A stretch of 41,951 bases of DNA from positions 1 to 41,951 of the forward strand of contig DATLRO010000116.1 in the NCBI GenBank assembly GCA_035534615.1, written 5' to 3'. The position numbers were made by a program, and so were the translations under genes. This DNA comes from JAGWRA01 sp035534615 (GTDB lineage: Bacteria > Acidobacteriota > Vicinamibacteria > Vicinamibacterales > CAVVIG01). The stretch's first letter is position 1, and each line of letters begins with the position of its first letter. The notes below the pieces were generated by a model, which saw only the letters and a program-made list of their open reading frames with translations, was not told the DNA's origin and did not search any database. Below are positions 15,790 to 22,508 of the stretch, piece after piece.

Positions 15790-16481
15790 GCGCCAGACGC
15801 TTCGTGGTCGCCCTGGCGGCGCTCCTGCTGCTGATGGCCGTACCGCTGTACGGCGCGAAGAAGAGCAAGGCCGAAAAGGCCGCCAAGGGCTACGAGAAGC
15901 TGTTCACGCAGTACCTGCAGGAAGCGCGCAGCCTCAAGGAGTCGCCGCAGGAGCAGGCGATCGGCTGGATGAGCGATCTCGCCTCCGACCCGCGCGCCCA
16001 CAAGGTGAACGACCTGCTGACCGTGAACGTCGTCGAGAACATCAGCGCGACCGGGTCGGCCAACTCGACCGTCAACAAGCAGTCGAGCGGATCGGCCGGC
16101 GTGCCGAACCTGTTCGGTCTCGAGAGACACCTGGGCTTCCTCGACCCGGCGAACCTCGTGAATTCCAGCGCGACGACGAAATACCAGGGCGGCGGCACGA
16201 CGACGCGCGCCGGCGCGCTGACGGCCGACATGACCGTGCGCGTCGCCGAGGTGCTGCCGAACGGCAACCTCGTGCTCGAAGGTGCGCGGGAGATCGACAT
16301 CAACGGCGACCGGGAGGTCATCGTGCTGACCGGCGTCGTGCGGCCGACCGACATCAGCATGGCCAACACCGTGCAGTCGACCTCGATCGCCCAGCTGCAG
16401 ATCCGGTACTTCGGCCAGGGCCTGATGACCGACAGCCTGCAGCCCGGCCTGCTGATCCGGATCCTGAACAAGATCTTCTGA
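15786..16481 (+). CDS. flgH: Flagellar L-ring protein FlgH, without a lipobox cysteine
   Basis: FlgH forms the L ring in the outer membrane. The 231-residue product has the family core KVNDLLTVNVVENISATGSA, then MTVRVAEVLPNGNLVLEGAR, VLTGVVRPTDISMANTVQST and the C-terminal LLIRILNKIF. It starts with a hydrophobic signal sequence (FVVALAALLLLMAVPLYGA). In most FlgH proteins this is a lipoprotein signal ending in Cys; here the region after the hydrophobic stretch reads LYGAKKSK and no Cys is present, so it would be a soluble-type export signal (see findings). The ATG overlaps the flgA stop. Confidence 0.92.
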   Translation: MSARRFVVALAALLLLMAVPLYGAKKSKAEKAAKGYEKLFTQYLQEARSLKESPQEQAIGWMSDLASDPRAHKVNDLLTVNVVENISATGSANSTVNKQSSGSAGVPNLFGLERHLGFLDPANLVNSSATTKYQGGGTTTRAGALTADMTVRVAEVLPNGNLVLEGAREIDINGDREVIVLTGVVRPTDISMANTVQSTSIAQLQIRYFGQGLMTDSLQPGLLIRILNKIF

Positions 16482-16482
16482 G

Positions 16483-16498
16483 CCGGCCGGCGGGCCGG
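16483..16498. other. Short hairpin between flgH and flgI
   Basis: A 6-bp stem CCGGCC / GGCCGG with loop GGCG lies directly after the flgH stop. There is no T tract and flgI follows 34 bp after flgH, so it probably does not end the transcript; it may adjust the L-ring to P-ring mRNA ratio. Confidence 0.25.
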
Positions 16499-16515
16499 TC
16501 AGATCGGAGCGCGGC

Positions 16516-17652
16516 ATGGGATGGCGGAAATGGGTGGTGGGGCTCGTCCTTGGCGTCGTGGCCGGCGCGGCGGTGGCGACGGCCGCGCCCGTCGTGGTCG
16601 ACAGCGCGAGCCTGGGGTCCCGCCTGGAGGACATCGCGTCGCTCCAGGGCGCCAATCCGATCCAGCTGATCGGCTACGGCCTCGTCGTCGGGCTGAACAA
16701 GACCGGCGACAAGCAGCAGACGATCTTCTCGGCCCAGACGCTGGCGAACATGCTGCTGCGGTTCGGCGTGGTCGTCCCCTCCGCGCAGATCAAGGTGGAG
16801 AACGTGGCGGCCGTCATGGTGACCTCCGAGCTGCCGCCGTTCGTCCGGCCGGGGAGTCGGCTGGACGTCACGGCGTCGTCCATCGGCGATGCGCAGAGCC
16901 TGCAGGGCGGCACCTTGCTGGCCACGCCGCTTCGCGGGCCGAATGGCAAGGTCTATGCGATGGCCGAAGGGCCGCTCTCGATCGGCGGGTTCGGCGGGGG
17001 CAGCGGCGGCAACTCGGTGCAGGTGAATCACCTGACCGTCGGGCGGGTGCCCGGCGGAGGGATCGTCCAGGTGGGCCAGGGCATCAGGCTCGGCCCGGAG
17101 TCGAAGATCATGCTGGCCCTGCACGACCCGGACTACATGACGGCCGAGCGGATGGCCGCGGCCATTTCCGCCAATCTCGGGCCGGGGAGCGCCGAGGCGC
17201 TCGACCCGGCGACCGTCCAGGTGAAGGTGCCGCCGCAGTACCAGTCCTCGCTCGCCAACCTGATGGCGCGCCTCGAGCCGATCCGCGTGCGCGTCGACGA
17301 ACCGGCGCGGGTCGTCATCAACGAACGGACCGGCACGGTCGTCATCGGCGCCAACGTGCAGCTCGGACCGGCGGCGGTGGCGCACGGCAACCTGTCGGTC
17401 CGGATCTCCACGAAGTACGAAGTCTCGCAGCCGTCTCCCTTCTCGCAGACCGGCACGACGCAGGTGGTGCCGAACACGAAGGTCGACGTGCAGGAAGGCA
17501 CCGAGCGCCTGATCCCGCTCAACGGCGGCACGACGCTCGACGCGGTCGTCCAGTCGCTGAACGCGCTGGGCGCGACGCCGCGCGACATCATCGCGATCCT
17601 GCAGGCCTTGAAGGCGGCAGGCGCCTTGCACGCGGAGATTGTGATCATCTGA
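16516..17652 (+). CDS. flgI: Flagellar P-ring protein FlgI
   Basis: FlgI forms the periplasmic P ring around the rod. The 378-residue product (typical length ~365-380) starts with a signal peptide (MGWRKWVVGLVLGVVAGAAVATAAP). Clear family features are RLEDIASLQGANPIQLIGYG with LVVGLNKTGD, then SQ-type segments FSAQTLANMLLRFGVVVP, PGSRLDVTASSIGDAQSLQG, GGTLLATPLRGPNGKVYAMA and the C-terminal GGTTLDAVVQSLNALGATPR. A GGAG lies ~9 nt upstream of the ATG. The presence of both flgH and flgI indicates a cell with an outer membrane and a peptidoglycan P ring. Confidence 0.96.
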   Translation: MGWRKWVVGLVLGVVAGAAVATAAPVVVDSASLGSRLEDIASLQGANPIQLIGYGLVVGLNKTGDKQQTIFSAQTLANMLLRFGVVVPSAQIKVENVAAVMVTSELPPFVRPGSRLDVTASSIGDAQSLQGGTLLATPLRGPNGKVYAMAEGPLSIGGFGGGSGGNSVQVNHLTVGRVPGGGIVQVGQGIRLGPESKIMLALHDPDYMTAERMAAAISANLGPGSAEALDPATVQVKVPPQYQSSLANLMARLEPIRVRVDEPARVVINERTGTVVIGANVQLGPAAVAHGNLSVRISTKYEVSQPSPFSQTGTTQVVPNTKVDVQEGTERLIPLNGGTTLDAVVQSLNALGATPRDIIAILQALKAAGALHAEIVII

Positions 17653-17673
17653 CGCACGCGGCGTGAGCACGGC

Positions 17674-18735
17674 ATGAGCCAGGACCTGATTCTCCAGTCG
17701 TCGCTGCCGGCCGCCCTGCAGAACCTGCGGGCGGCCTCAGGGCAGACGAGCCCGGCCTCCGGCCAGAGCACGGAAGCGAGCAAGGTGAAGGACCTGGCCC
17801 AGCAGTTCGAAGGCATGCTGCTGCTGCAGATGATTCAGGAGATGCAGCAGTCGATGGGCTCGATGGATGGAGAGAACAACGGCGGCGGGGGCTTGATGGC
17901 CGGCACCGGCACCATGGCCGACACGATGAACGCCGCCTTTGCCATGCAGATGAGCAAGTATGGCGGCTTCGGCCTCGCGAACAGCCTGACCTCGAGCCTC
18001 GATCGCCAGATTCCCGGCGCGTCGGCCGGCGACGGACCGGCGCCGGCCCCGGCGAGCGGCGGACTGACGCTCGCGCCGGGGAGCGCCCCGACGGCACCGG
18101 CGCCGGCCGTTTCCGGCGCCGTGAATGTCGGCACGCCGGTGCCGCTCGTGTCGCCGGAGGCAGGCGCCGTGGATGTCGGGACGCCGGTGCCGCTGGCGCC
18201 GCCGGTGCCGATGGCGCCGGCCGCCGCCGGGACCAGCGGCGCCGGGACGCCGGCCGTCCAGGCCGTGCCGGTCAGCGGTCCGCTGATGCCGGCCTCGTCG
18301 ACGGCCGAACTGCCCGACCTCCCTCAGATTCTGGCCGCGCCGGTGAACTCGCCGTTCGGCTGGCGGCGGGACCCGTTCAATGGGCAGATGCGGTTTCACG
18401 AGGGGGTCGACCTGCGCGCCGCCTACGGGCAGGACGTGCCGGCCGCGGGCACCGGGAAAGTGGTGTTCGCCGGCAACGACGGCGGGTACGGCCTGATGGT
18501 GCTGCTCGCGCACCCGGGCGGGCTGGAGACGCGGTACGCCCACCTGTCGTCGATCGCCGTGCAGGACGGCCAGCAGGTGCAGGCGGGACAGACGCTGGGA
18601 CGGGTGGGGGCGACGGGCCGGGCGACCGGGCCCCACCTGCATTTCGAAGTGATTGAAGACGGTCGGCGGGTGAATCCGGAGGCGGTGGGGTTGGAGCTGG
18701 ACCAATTCAAGTCGGCGAGGGCAAATGCCGATTAG
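17674..18735 (+). CDS. flgJ: FlgJ rod-cap domain fused to an M23 peptidase
   Basis: The first ~110 residues are the FlgJ N-terminal rod-scaffold domain (KDLAQQFEGMLLLQMIQEMQ, then AFAMQMSKYGGFGLANSL). A ~110-residue Pro/Ala/Val linker follows and contains a 16-residue repeat with VGTPVPL. The C-terminal ~120 residues are a LytM/M23 metallopeptidase: SPFGWRRDPFNG, the zinc motif HEGVD (His242, Asp246), YAHLS (His290) and HLHFE (His321, His323). Enteric FlgJ carries a glucosaminidase instead; here the wall-cutting function would be an endopeptidase acting on peptide cross-links. All zinc-site residues are present, so it is probably active. The total of 353 residues and position after flgI and before flgM support the FlgJ role. 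Confidence 0.9.
   Translation: MSQDLILQSSLPAALQNLRAASGQTSPASGQSTEASKVKDLAQQFEGMLLLQMIQEMQQSMGSMDGENNGGGGLMAGTGTMADTMNAAFAMQMSKYGGFGLANSLTSSLDRQIPGASAGDGPAPAPASGGLTLAPGSAPTAPAPAVSGAVNVGTPVPLVSPEAGAVDVGTPVPLAPPVPMAPAAAGTSGAGTPAVQAVPVSGPLMPASSTAELPDLPQILAAPVNSPFGWRRDPFNGQMRFHEGVDLRAAYGQDVPAAGTGKVVFAGNDGGYGLMVLLAHPGGLETRYAHLSSIAVQDGQQVQAGQTLGRVGATGRATGPHLHFEVIEDGRRVNPEAVGLELDQFKSARANAD
18115..18210 (+). repeat. 48-bp imperfect tandem repeat in the flgJ linker
   Basis: Two adjacent 48-bp units start with GGCGCCGT at 18115 and 18163. They encode GAVNVGTPVPLVSPEA and GAVDVGTPVPLAPPVP. The repeat lengthens the linker between the rod-cap and peptidase domains and is a plausible site for length variation between strains. 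Confidence 0.7.
18707..18734 (+). promoter_or_regulatory. Sigma-28-type promoter for flgM
   Basis: TCAA (18707-18710), a 16-nt spacer, then GCCGATTA (18727-18734) resemble the FliA consensus TAAA/TCAA-N15-GCCGATAA; the spacer is 1 nt longer than in the other three copies in the window. It overlaps the last codons of flgJ, ~50 bp before flgM. A sigma-28 promoter before flgM gives the usual feedback loop in which FliA raises its own inhibitor. Confidence 0.6.
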
Positions 18736-18750
18736 TCCGGCTGGAGACCT

Positions 18751-18766
18751 CCCGGCTTCGGCCGGG
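18751..18766 (+). promoter_or_regulatory. UUCG-tetraloop hairpin in the flgM leader
   Basis: CCCGGC-TTCG-GCCGGG forms a 6-bp stem closed by a C(UUCG)G tetraloop, a very stable RNA fold. No T tract follows. It lies between the sigma-28-type promoter and the flgM ribosome site, with GGA triplets on both sides (18743-18745, 18769-18771 and 18774-18776, the last within the Shine-Dalgarno AGGAG). It may end leaky read-through from flgJ, protect the flgM mRNA, or frame CsrA sites. Confidence 0.45.
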
Positions 18767-18783
18767 CTGGACAGGAGTAGAGC

Positions 18784-19104
18784 ATGAAGATTGAGGGCAA
18801 CAGCCCTAGCGCTCAGGTCAGCACCACCAGCTCCCAGCCGCTGGATCGCACCCAGACCGACCGGATCGGCAAGCAGGGCAGCCAGGGGGCGGGCATCGAC
18901 GGCGACGGCAACCGGGACGGAGACCGGGTTGACGTGTCGCCGGACGCCCAGCTCATGGGCCAGGCCGTGAAGGCGGCCCAGAATTCGCCGGCGATCCGGC
19001 AGGACAAGGTCGATCAGGCGCGCCAGAAGCTGGCCGCCGGTCAGGTGGGGAACGACCCGCAACGCCTGGCCAACAAGATGATCGACCACCTGCTCGGATC
19101 CTGA
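18784..19104 (+). CDS. flgM: Anti-sigma-28 factor FlgM
   Basis: FlgM binds FliA until the hook is complete and FlgM is exported. The 106-residue product starts MKIEGNSPSAQ, has a Gly/Asp-rich flexible N-terminal half and a helical C-terminal half with DRVDVSPDAQLMGQAVKAAQ, IRQDKVDQARQKLAAGQ and LANKMIDHLLGS, which matches the FlgM sigma-binding region. Length is close to the usual ~95-100. It has its own sigma-28-type promoter and a good AGGAG 8 nt before the ATG. It heads the flgM-flgN-flgK-flgL-fliW-csrA set, the same content as many flagellar late operons. Confidence 0.92.
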   Translation: MKIEGNSPSAQVSTTSSQPLDRTQTDRIGKQGSQGAGIDGDGNRDGDRVDVSPDAQLMGQAVKAAQNSPAIRQDKVDQARQKLAAGQVGNDPQRLANKMIDHLLGS

Positions 19105-19141
19105 ACGCTCCGCGGACACGGCGGAACGGCCGGCGCGAGGG

Positions 19142-19501
19142 GTGGTGTCTGTGCCGGATCTGGCGGGAGCCGCCGTGCGGCGGCTCCGTGACGTGCTGGA
19201 TCGGATCGGCGACGCGCTGGCCGGGTGCCGGCTGGACGACCTGCTGGCGGCGCAGCCCGCGCTGGCCGCGGCGCTCGACGAGGTCGGGCGGACCGGGCTG
19301 GGCGGGCTGGACGCCCGGGCGGTCGCCGCCGAGGTCGCGCAGGCCCGGGACGCGCTCGGGCGCTGCGTGCGGCTCGGCGGGTCGCTGGACGAAGCGGCCC
19401 GGCTGGTGCTGGCGGCTCGCGGCTACACGCGGGGCTACGACCGCGCGGGCCGGGAGCACGGCACGCCGGCGGTGGCCGCCACCGTGGACGCGAGGGTGTA
19501 A
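19142..19501 (+). CDS. flgN: FlgN-like export chaperone for FlgK/FlgL
   Basis: FlgN-type chaperones bind hook-filament junction proteins before export. The 119-residue product is almost all alpha-helical and rich in Ala, Leu, Arg and Asp, with heptad-like segments such as LRDVLDRIGDALAGCRLDDL and VAQARDALGRCVRL, ending in a flexible tail. Sequence alone is weakly diagnostic; placement between flgM and flgK, the classical flgN position, is the main evidence. Start is uncertain: GTG at 19142, 19145 or 19151 are in frame. The stop overlaps the flgK start by one base (TAATG), which suggests coupling of chaperone and client. Confidence 0.65.
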   Translation: MVSVPDLAGAAVRRLRDVLDRIGDALAGCRLDDLLAAQPALAAALDEVGRTGLGGLDARAVAAEVAQARDALGRCVRLGGSLDEAARLVLAARGYTRGYDRAGREHGTPAVAATVDARV

Positions 19502-20886
19502 TGTCAAGCCTCCTGGGCCTCCTCTCTCTCACCTCCGGGGCGCTCGACGCCCAGACCTACGGCCTCAACACGGTCGGCCAGAACGTAGCGAACGTCAACA
19601 CGCCCGGCTACTCGCGCCGGGAAGTGGAGCTGACGGCCGCCGGGCCGACCGATCCGCTGAGCGCCGGCAACGGCGTCAACGTGCTCGGCGTCAAATCCGA
19701 TCACAACACGCTGCTCGATCCGCAGGTCTGGCAGCAGCAGTCGCTGGCGCAGCAGCAGGGCGCGCTGGCCGACTCGCTGGGCGTGGTGCAGGTGGCGATC
19801 GGCACGCCGGGGCAGTCGCTCGATTCGAACCTGTCGGCCTTCTTCAACGCGTTCTCGACGCTGTCGCAGGATCCGACGTCGGCGACGAACCGGCAGCAGG
19901 TGGTGCTGCAGGGGCAGTCGCTGGCGACGGCGTTCAACCAGATGGCGCAGAACCTGACGGCGGCGCAGCAGAGCGCCGACGGCAGCATCAAGGGCGCGGT
20001 GACGCAGATCAACGCGCTGACGGGCCAGATCGCGCAGCTCAACACGTCGATTGCGAACGCCGGCGGCTCGGCCAGTTCCGAGGGGCAGACGCTGCAGGAC
20101 CAGCAGCGGCAGCTCGTGAGCCAGCTGTCCCAGCTGGTGGGGATCAACACCAGCAGCCGGTCGGACGGCGGCCTGGACATTTCGTTCGCCGGCGGGCACG
20201 CGCTGGTCATCGGGTCCACGGCCTATGCGGCCTCGACGGTGCCGGCGGCCGGCACGGGGCTGGCGACGATCGTGGCCGCGGACGGGACCGACGTGACGGC
20301 GGCGCTGAGCGGCGGGCAGATCGGCGGCCTGCTGCAGGTGCGGGACCAGAACATCCCGAGCTATCTGAGCCAGCTGGACAATCTCGCGTACGGCGTGGTG
20401 CAGCAGGTGAACGCGCTGCACAGCACCGGCTATGACCTGAGCGGCACGACCGGCACGAACTTCTTCACGCCGCTGGCGACGGCGACGGGGGCGGCGTCGG
20501 CGATTGCGGTCAATCCGACGGTCGCGGCGAATCCGTCGGCGGTGGCCGCGGCGGCGACGAACTCGCCCGGCGACAACCAGATGGCGCGGAACATCGCGGC
20601 CCTCGCCACGACGAACACGATGAGCGGCGGGACGGCGACGTTCAACGACGCGTGGGCGTCGCTCGTGTATCAGGTCGGCCAGGACACGCAGACGGCCCAG
20701 AGCGCGCAGTCGACCGGGAACGGAGTCGTGCAGCAGCTCCAGACGCTGCAGGACAACGCGTCCGGGGTGTCGCTGGACCAGGAAGCGACCATGATGATGA
20801 TGTACCAGCAGGCGTACCAGGCGAACGCGCAGCTGTTCAGCCTGGTCAACTCCACGCTGGATACGCTGCTCCAGATGGTGAAATAG
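19501..20886 (+). CDS. flgK: Hook-filament junction protein FlgK (HAP1)
   Basis: FlgK is the first junction protein between hook and filament. The 461-residue product begins MSSLLGLLSLTSGALDAQTY and carries the family signature NTVGQNVANVNTPGYSRREV. Later features include LSAFFNAFSTLSQDPTSATN with RQQVVLQGQSLATAFN, the flagellin-like middle, and the conserved C-terminal VSLDQEATMMMMYQQAYQAN with AQLFSLVNSTLDTLLQMV. Length is at the short end of the FlgK range, so the outer domain is small. The ATG at 19501 overlaps the upstream stop; flgL follows 2 bp after its stop. Confidence 0.95.
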   Translation: MSSLLGLLSLTSGALDAQTYGLNTVGQNVANVNTPGYSRREVELTAAGPTDPLSAGNGVNVLGVKSDHNTLLDPQVWQQQSLAQQQGALADSLGVVQVAIGTPGQSLDSNLSAFFNAFSTLSQDPTSATNRQQVVLQGQSLATAFNQMAQNLTAAQQSADGSIKGAVTQINALTGQIAQLNTSIANAGGSASSEGQTLQDQQRQLVSQLSQLVGINTSSRSDGGLDISFAGGHALVIGSTAYAASTVPAAGTGLATIVAADGTDVTAALSGGQIGGLLQVRDQNIPSYLSQLDNLAYGVVQQVNALHSTGYDLSGTTGTNFFTPLATATGAASAIAVNPTVAANPSAVAAAATNSPGDNQMARNIAALATTNTMSGGTATFNDAWASLVYQVGQDTQTAQSAQSTGNGVVQQLQTLQDNASGVSLDQEATMMMMYQQAYQANAQLFSLVNSTLDTLLQMVK

Positions 20887-20888
20887 CC

Positions 20889-21782
20889 ATGCGCGTCACC
20901 TTCCAGACGATGTACCGGGATTCGCTGACCAACGTCAACAAGGCGGAACAGAATCTGCAGCAGCTCCAGCAGGAAGTCTCGTCGGGGGTGCGCGTGCAGG
21001 TGCCGAGCGACGATCCGGCGGCGACGGTCGTCGCCATCAAGGAGCAGAACCAGTTGAGCGCGCTGACGCAGTTCTCGAACTCGACGGACGCGGCGACGGC
21101 GCGGCTCAACGTGGTCGACTCGGTCATGTCCGACATGGTGACCCAGATCGACTCGGCGAAGACGGCGACGGCGGGCGTGCTCGGGTCGAACGTCACCGCG
21201 ACGCAGCAGCAGGCGGCGGTGGCCCAGCTGCAGAGCGTCCGCGACGCGCTCGTCTCGGACCTCAATACGCAGTTCCAGGGGAGCTACGTCTTCTCCGGCT
21301 CGCAGTCGACGACGGCCCCGTACACGGAATCGGGCGGCACGGTGTCGGCCTACCAGGGCGACAGCAACCCGATCTCGGTGAACATCGACCAGCAGATCAC
21401 GGTGCCGGTGACCTTCAACGGCCAGGCGATCGCGCAGGGAACGGCTCCGACCGACGTGTTCACCGACATCGGGAACCTGATCACGGCCATCCAGGGCGGC
21501 AATACGGCCGGCATCAACACCGGCATGACGAACCTGACCAACGCCTTCAACCGCGTGGTGGAGGCGCAGACGACCGTCGGGATCAACGAGCAGACCCTGC
21601 AATCCCAGCAGCTGCGCCTGCAGACGCAGCAGCAGGCGGCGACGACGCAGCTGTCGCAGGCGCGTGACGCGAACATGGCGCAGGCGATTTCCGGGCTGGC
21701 GCAGGCGCAGACGGCCGAGCAGGCCGCGCTGGGCGCCGCCGCGACCATCAACAAAGTATCGCTGTTCGACTATCTGAGATGA
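20889..21782 (+). CDS. flgL: Hook-filament junction protein FlgL (HAP3)
   Basis: FlgL is the second junction protein, linking FlgK to flagellin. The 297-residue product starts MRVTFQTMYRDSLTNVNKAE and has the flagellin-type N-terminal helix region (QNLQQLQQEVSSGVRVQVPS, DDPAATVVAIKEQN). It continues with GSYVFSGSQSTTAPY, typical of FlgL, and closes with a C-terminal helix ending INKVSLFDYLR. It is separated from flgK by 2 bp and overlaps fliW by 4 bp (ATGA). Length and order fit FlgL. Confidence 0.93.
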   Translation: MRVTFQTMYRDSLTNVNKAEQNLQQLQQEVSSGVRVQVPSDDPAATVVAIKEQNQLSALTQFSNSTDAATARLNVVDSVMSDMVTQIDSAKTATAGVLGSNVTATQQQAAVAQLQSVRDALVSDLNTQFQGSYVFSGSQSTTAPYTESGGTVSAYQGDSNPISVNIDQQITVPVTFNGQAIAQGTAPTDVFTDIGNLITAIQGGNTAGINTGMTNLTNAFNRVVEAQTTVGINEQTLQSQQLRLQTQQQAATTQLSQARDANMAQAISGLAQAQTAEQAALGAAATINKVSLFDYLR

Positions 21783-22237
21783 TCGAGCCAGAGACCGAGC
21801 CGCGCGGGCACTCCCGGGTGCGCGTCGAAACCCGTTTCGGGGCCTTCGACGTCGAGCCCCGCGACGTGCTGCTGTTTCCCGACGGCCTGCCGGGGTTCGA
21901 GCAGTGCCGCCACTTCGTCGTGCTGTCGGACCTGGCCGGCGGGCCGCTGTACTGCCTGCACGCGATCGACGGGGCGGACGCCTCGTTTCTCGCCGTCGAC
22001 CCGCGGATCGTCCTGCCGACGTACCGGTGCGAGCTCGGCGCCGCCGACCGGCGGCGCCTCCATGCGGACGAGCAGACGTCGCTGCTCTGGCTCGCGCTGG
22101 TGACGATGACGGACGAGACCGACGGCCGCATCAACCTCCGGGCGCCGATCGTGATCAACCCCGAGCGGATGATCGGCTTTCAGGTGATGCCGCACGACAC
22201 CCTGTATCCGCTGGTCCATCCGCTCAGGCTGGGGTGA
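21779..22237 (+). CDS. fliW: Flagellar assembly factor FliW
   Basis: FliW binds flagellin and CsrA in turn. When flagellin is exported, free FliW inhibits CsrA, which lifts repression of flagellin translation. The 152-residue product has the family features VETRFGAFDVEPRDVLLFPD, GLPGFEQCRHFVVL, DPRIVLPTYRC near the middle, and LRAPIVINPERMIGFQVM near the end. It overlaps flgL and is followed 4 bp later by csrA, the conserved fliW-csrA pair. This is the basis for looking for CsrA sites in the flagellin leaders. Confidence 0.94.
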   Translation: MIEPETEPRGHSRVRVETRFGAFDVEPRDVLLFPDGLPGFEQCRHFVVLSDLAGGPLYCLHAIDGADASFLAVDPRIVLPTYRCELGAADRRRLHADEQTSLLWLALVTMTDETDGRINLRAPIVINPERMIGFQVMPHDTLYPLVHPLRLG

Positions 22238-22241
22238 CCCC

Positions 22242-22508
22242 GTGCTCGTGTTCACGCGCAAGCGCAACGAGACCATCATGATTGGCGAAGGCATCGAAGT
22301 CCGCGTGCTTCGGGTCGGCCGCGAAGGCGTCCGGCTCGGGGTGACCGCGCCGCCGGACGTCGCCGTCCACCGGCGCGAAATCTACGACCAGATCCGGGAA
22401 GCCAACCGGGGGGCCGCCGCCGGCTCGGTCGACAGCGGGGCGGGCGCCGGGCACCTGCGCCGGCTCGTTCAGCTCCACTCCCGGCAGCACGGGCAGCCAG
22501 CGCAATGA
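22242..22508 (+). CDS. csrA: Carbon storage / flagellin translation regulator CsrA
   Basis: CsrA is a small dimeric RNA-binding protein that represses translation by binding GGA motifs at ribosome sites. The first ~60 residues are canonical: MLVFTRKRNETIMIGEGIEV, RVLRVGREGVRLGVTAPPDV and AVHRREIYDQIREAN, including the C-terminal Arg of the VHRREIY RNA-binding strand. The product is 88 residues, longer than the usual 60-75, with a Gly/Arg/His-rich tail that may affect FliW or RNA binding. The start is GTG at 22242. The stop overlaps the ATG of the GNAT gene. Likely targets are the flagellin leaders on the other strand. Confidence 0.95.
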   Translation: MLVFTRKRNETIMIGEGIEVRVLRVGREGVRLGVTAPPDVAVHRREIYDQIREANRGAAAGSVDSGAGAGHLRRLVQLHSRQHGQPAQ

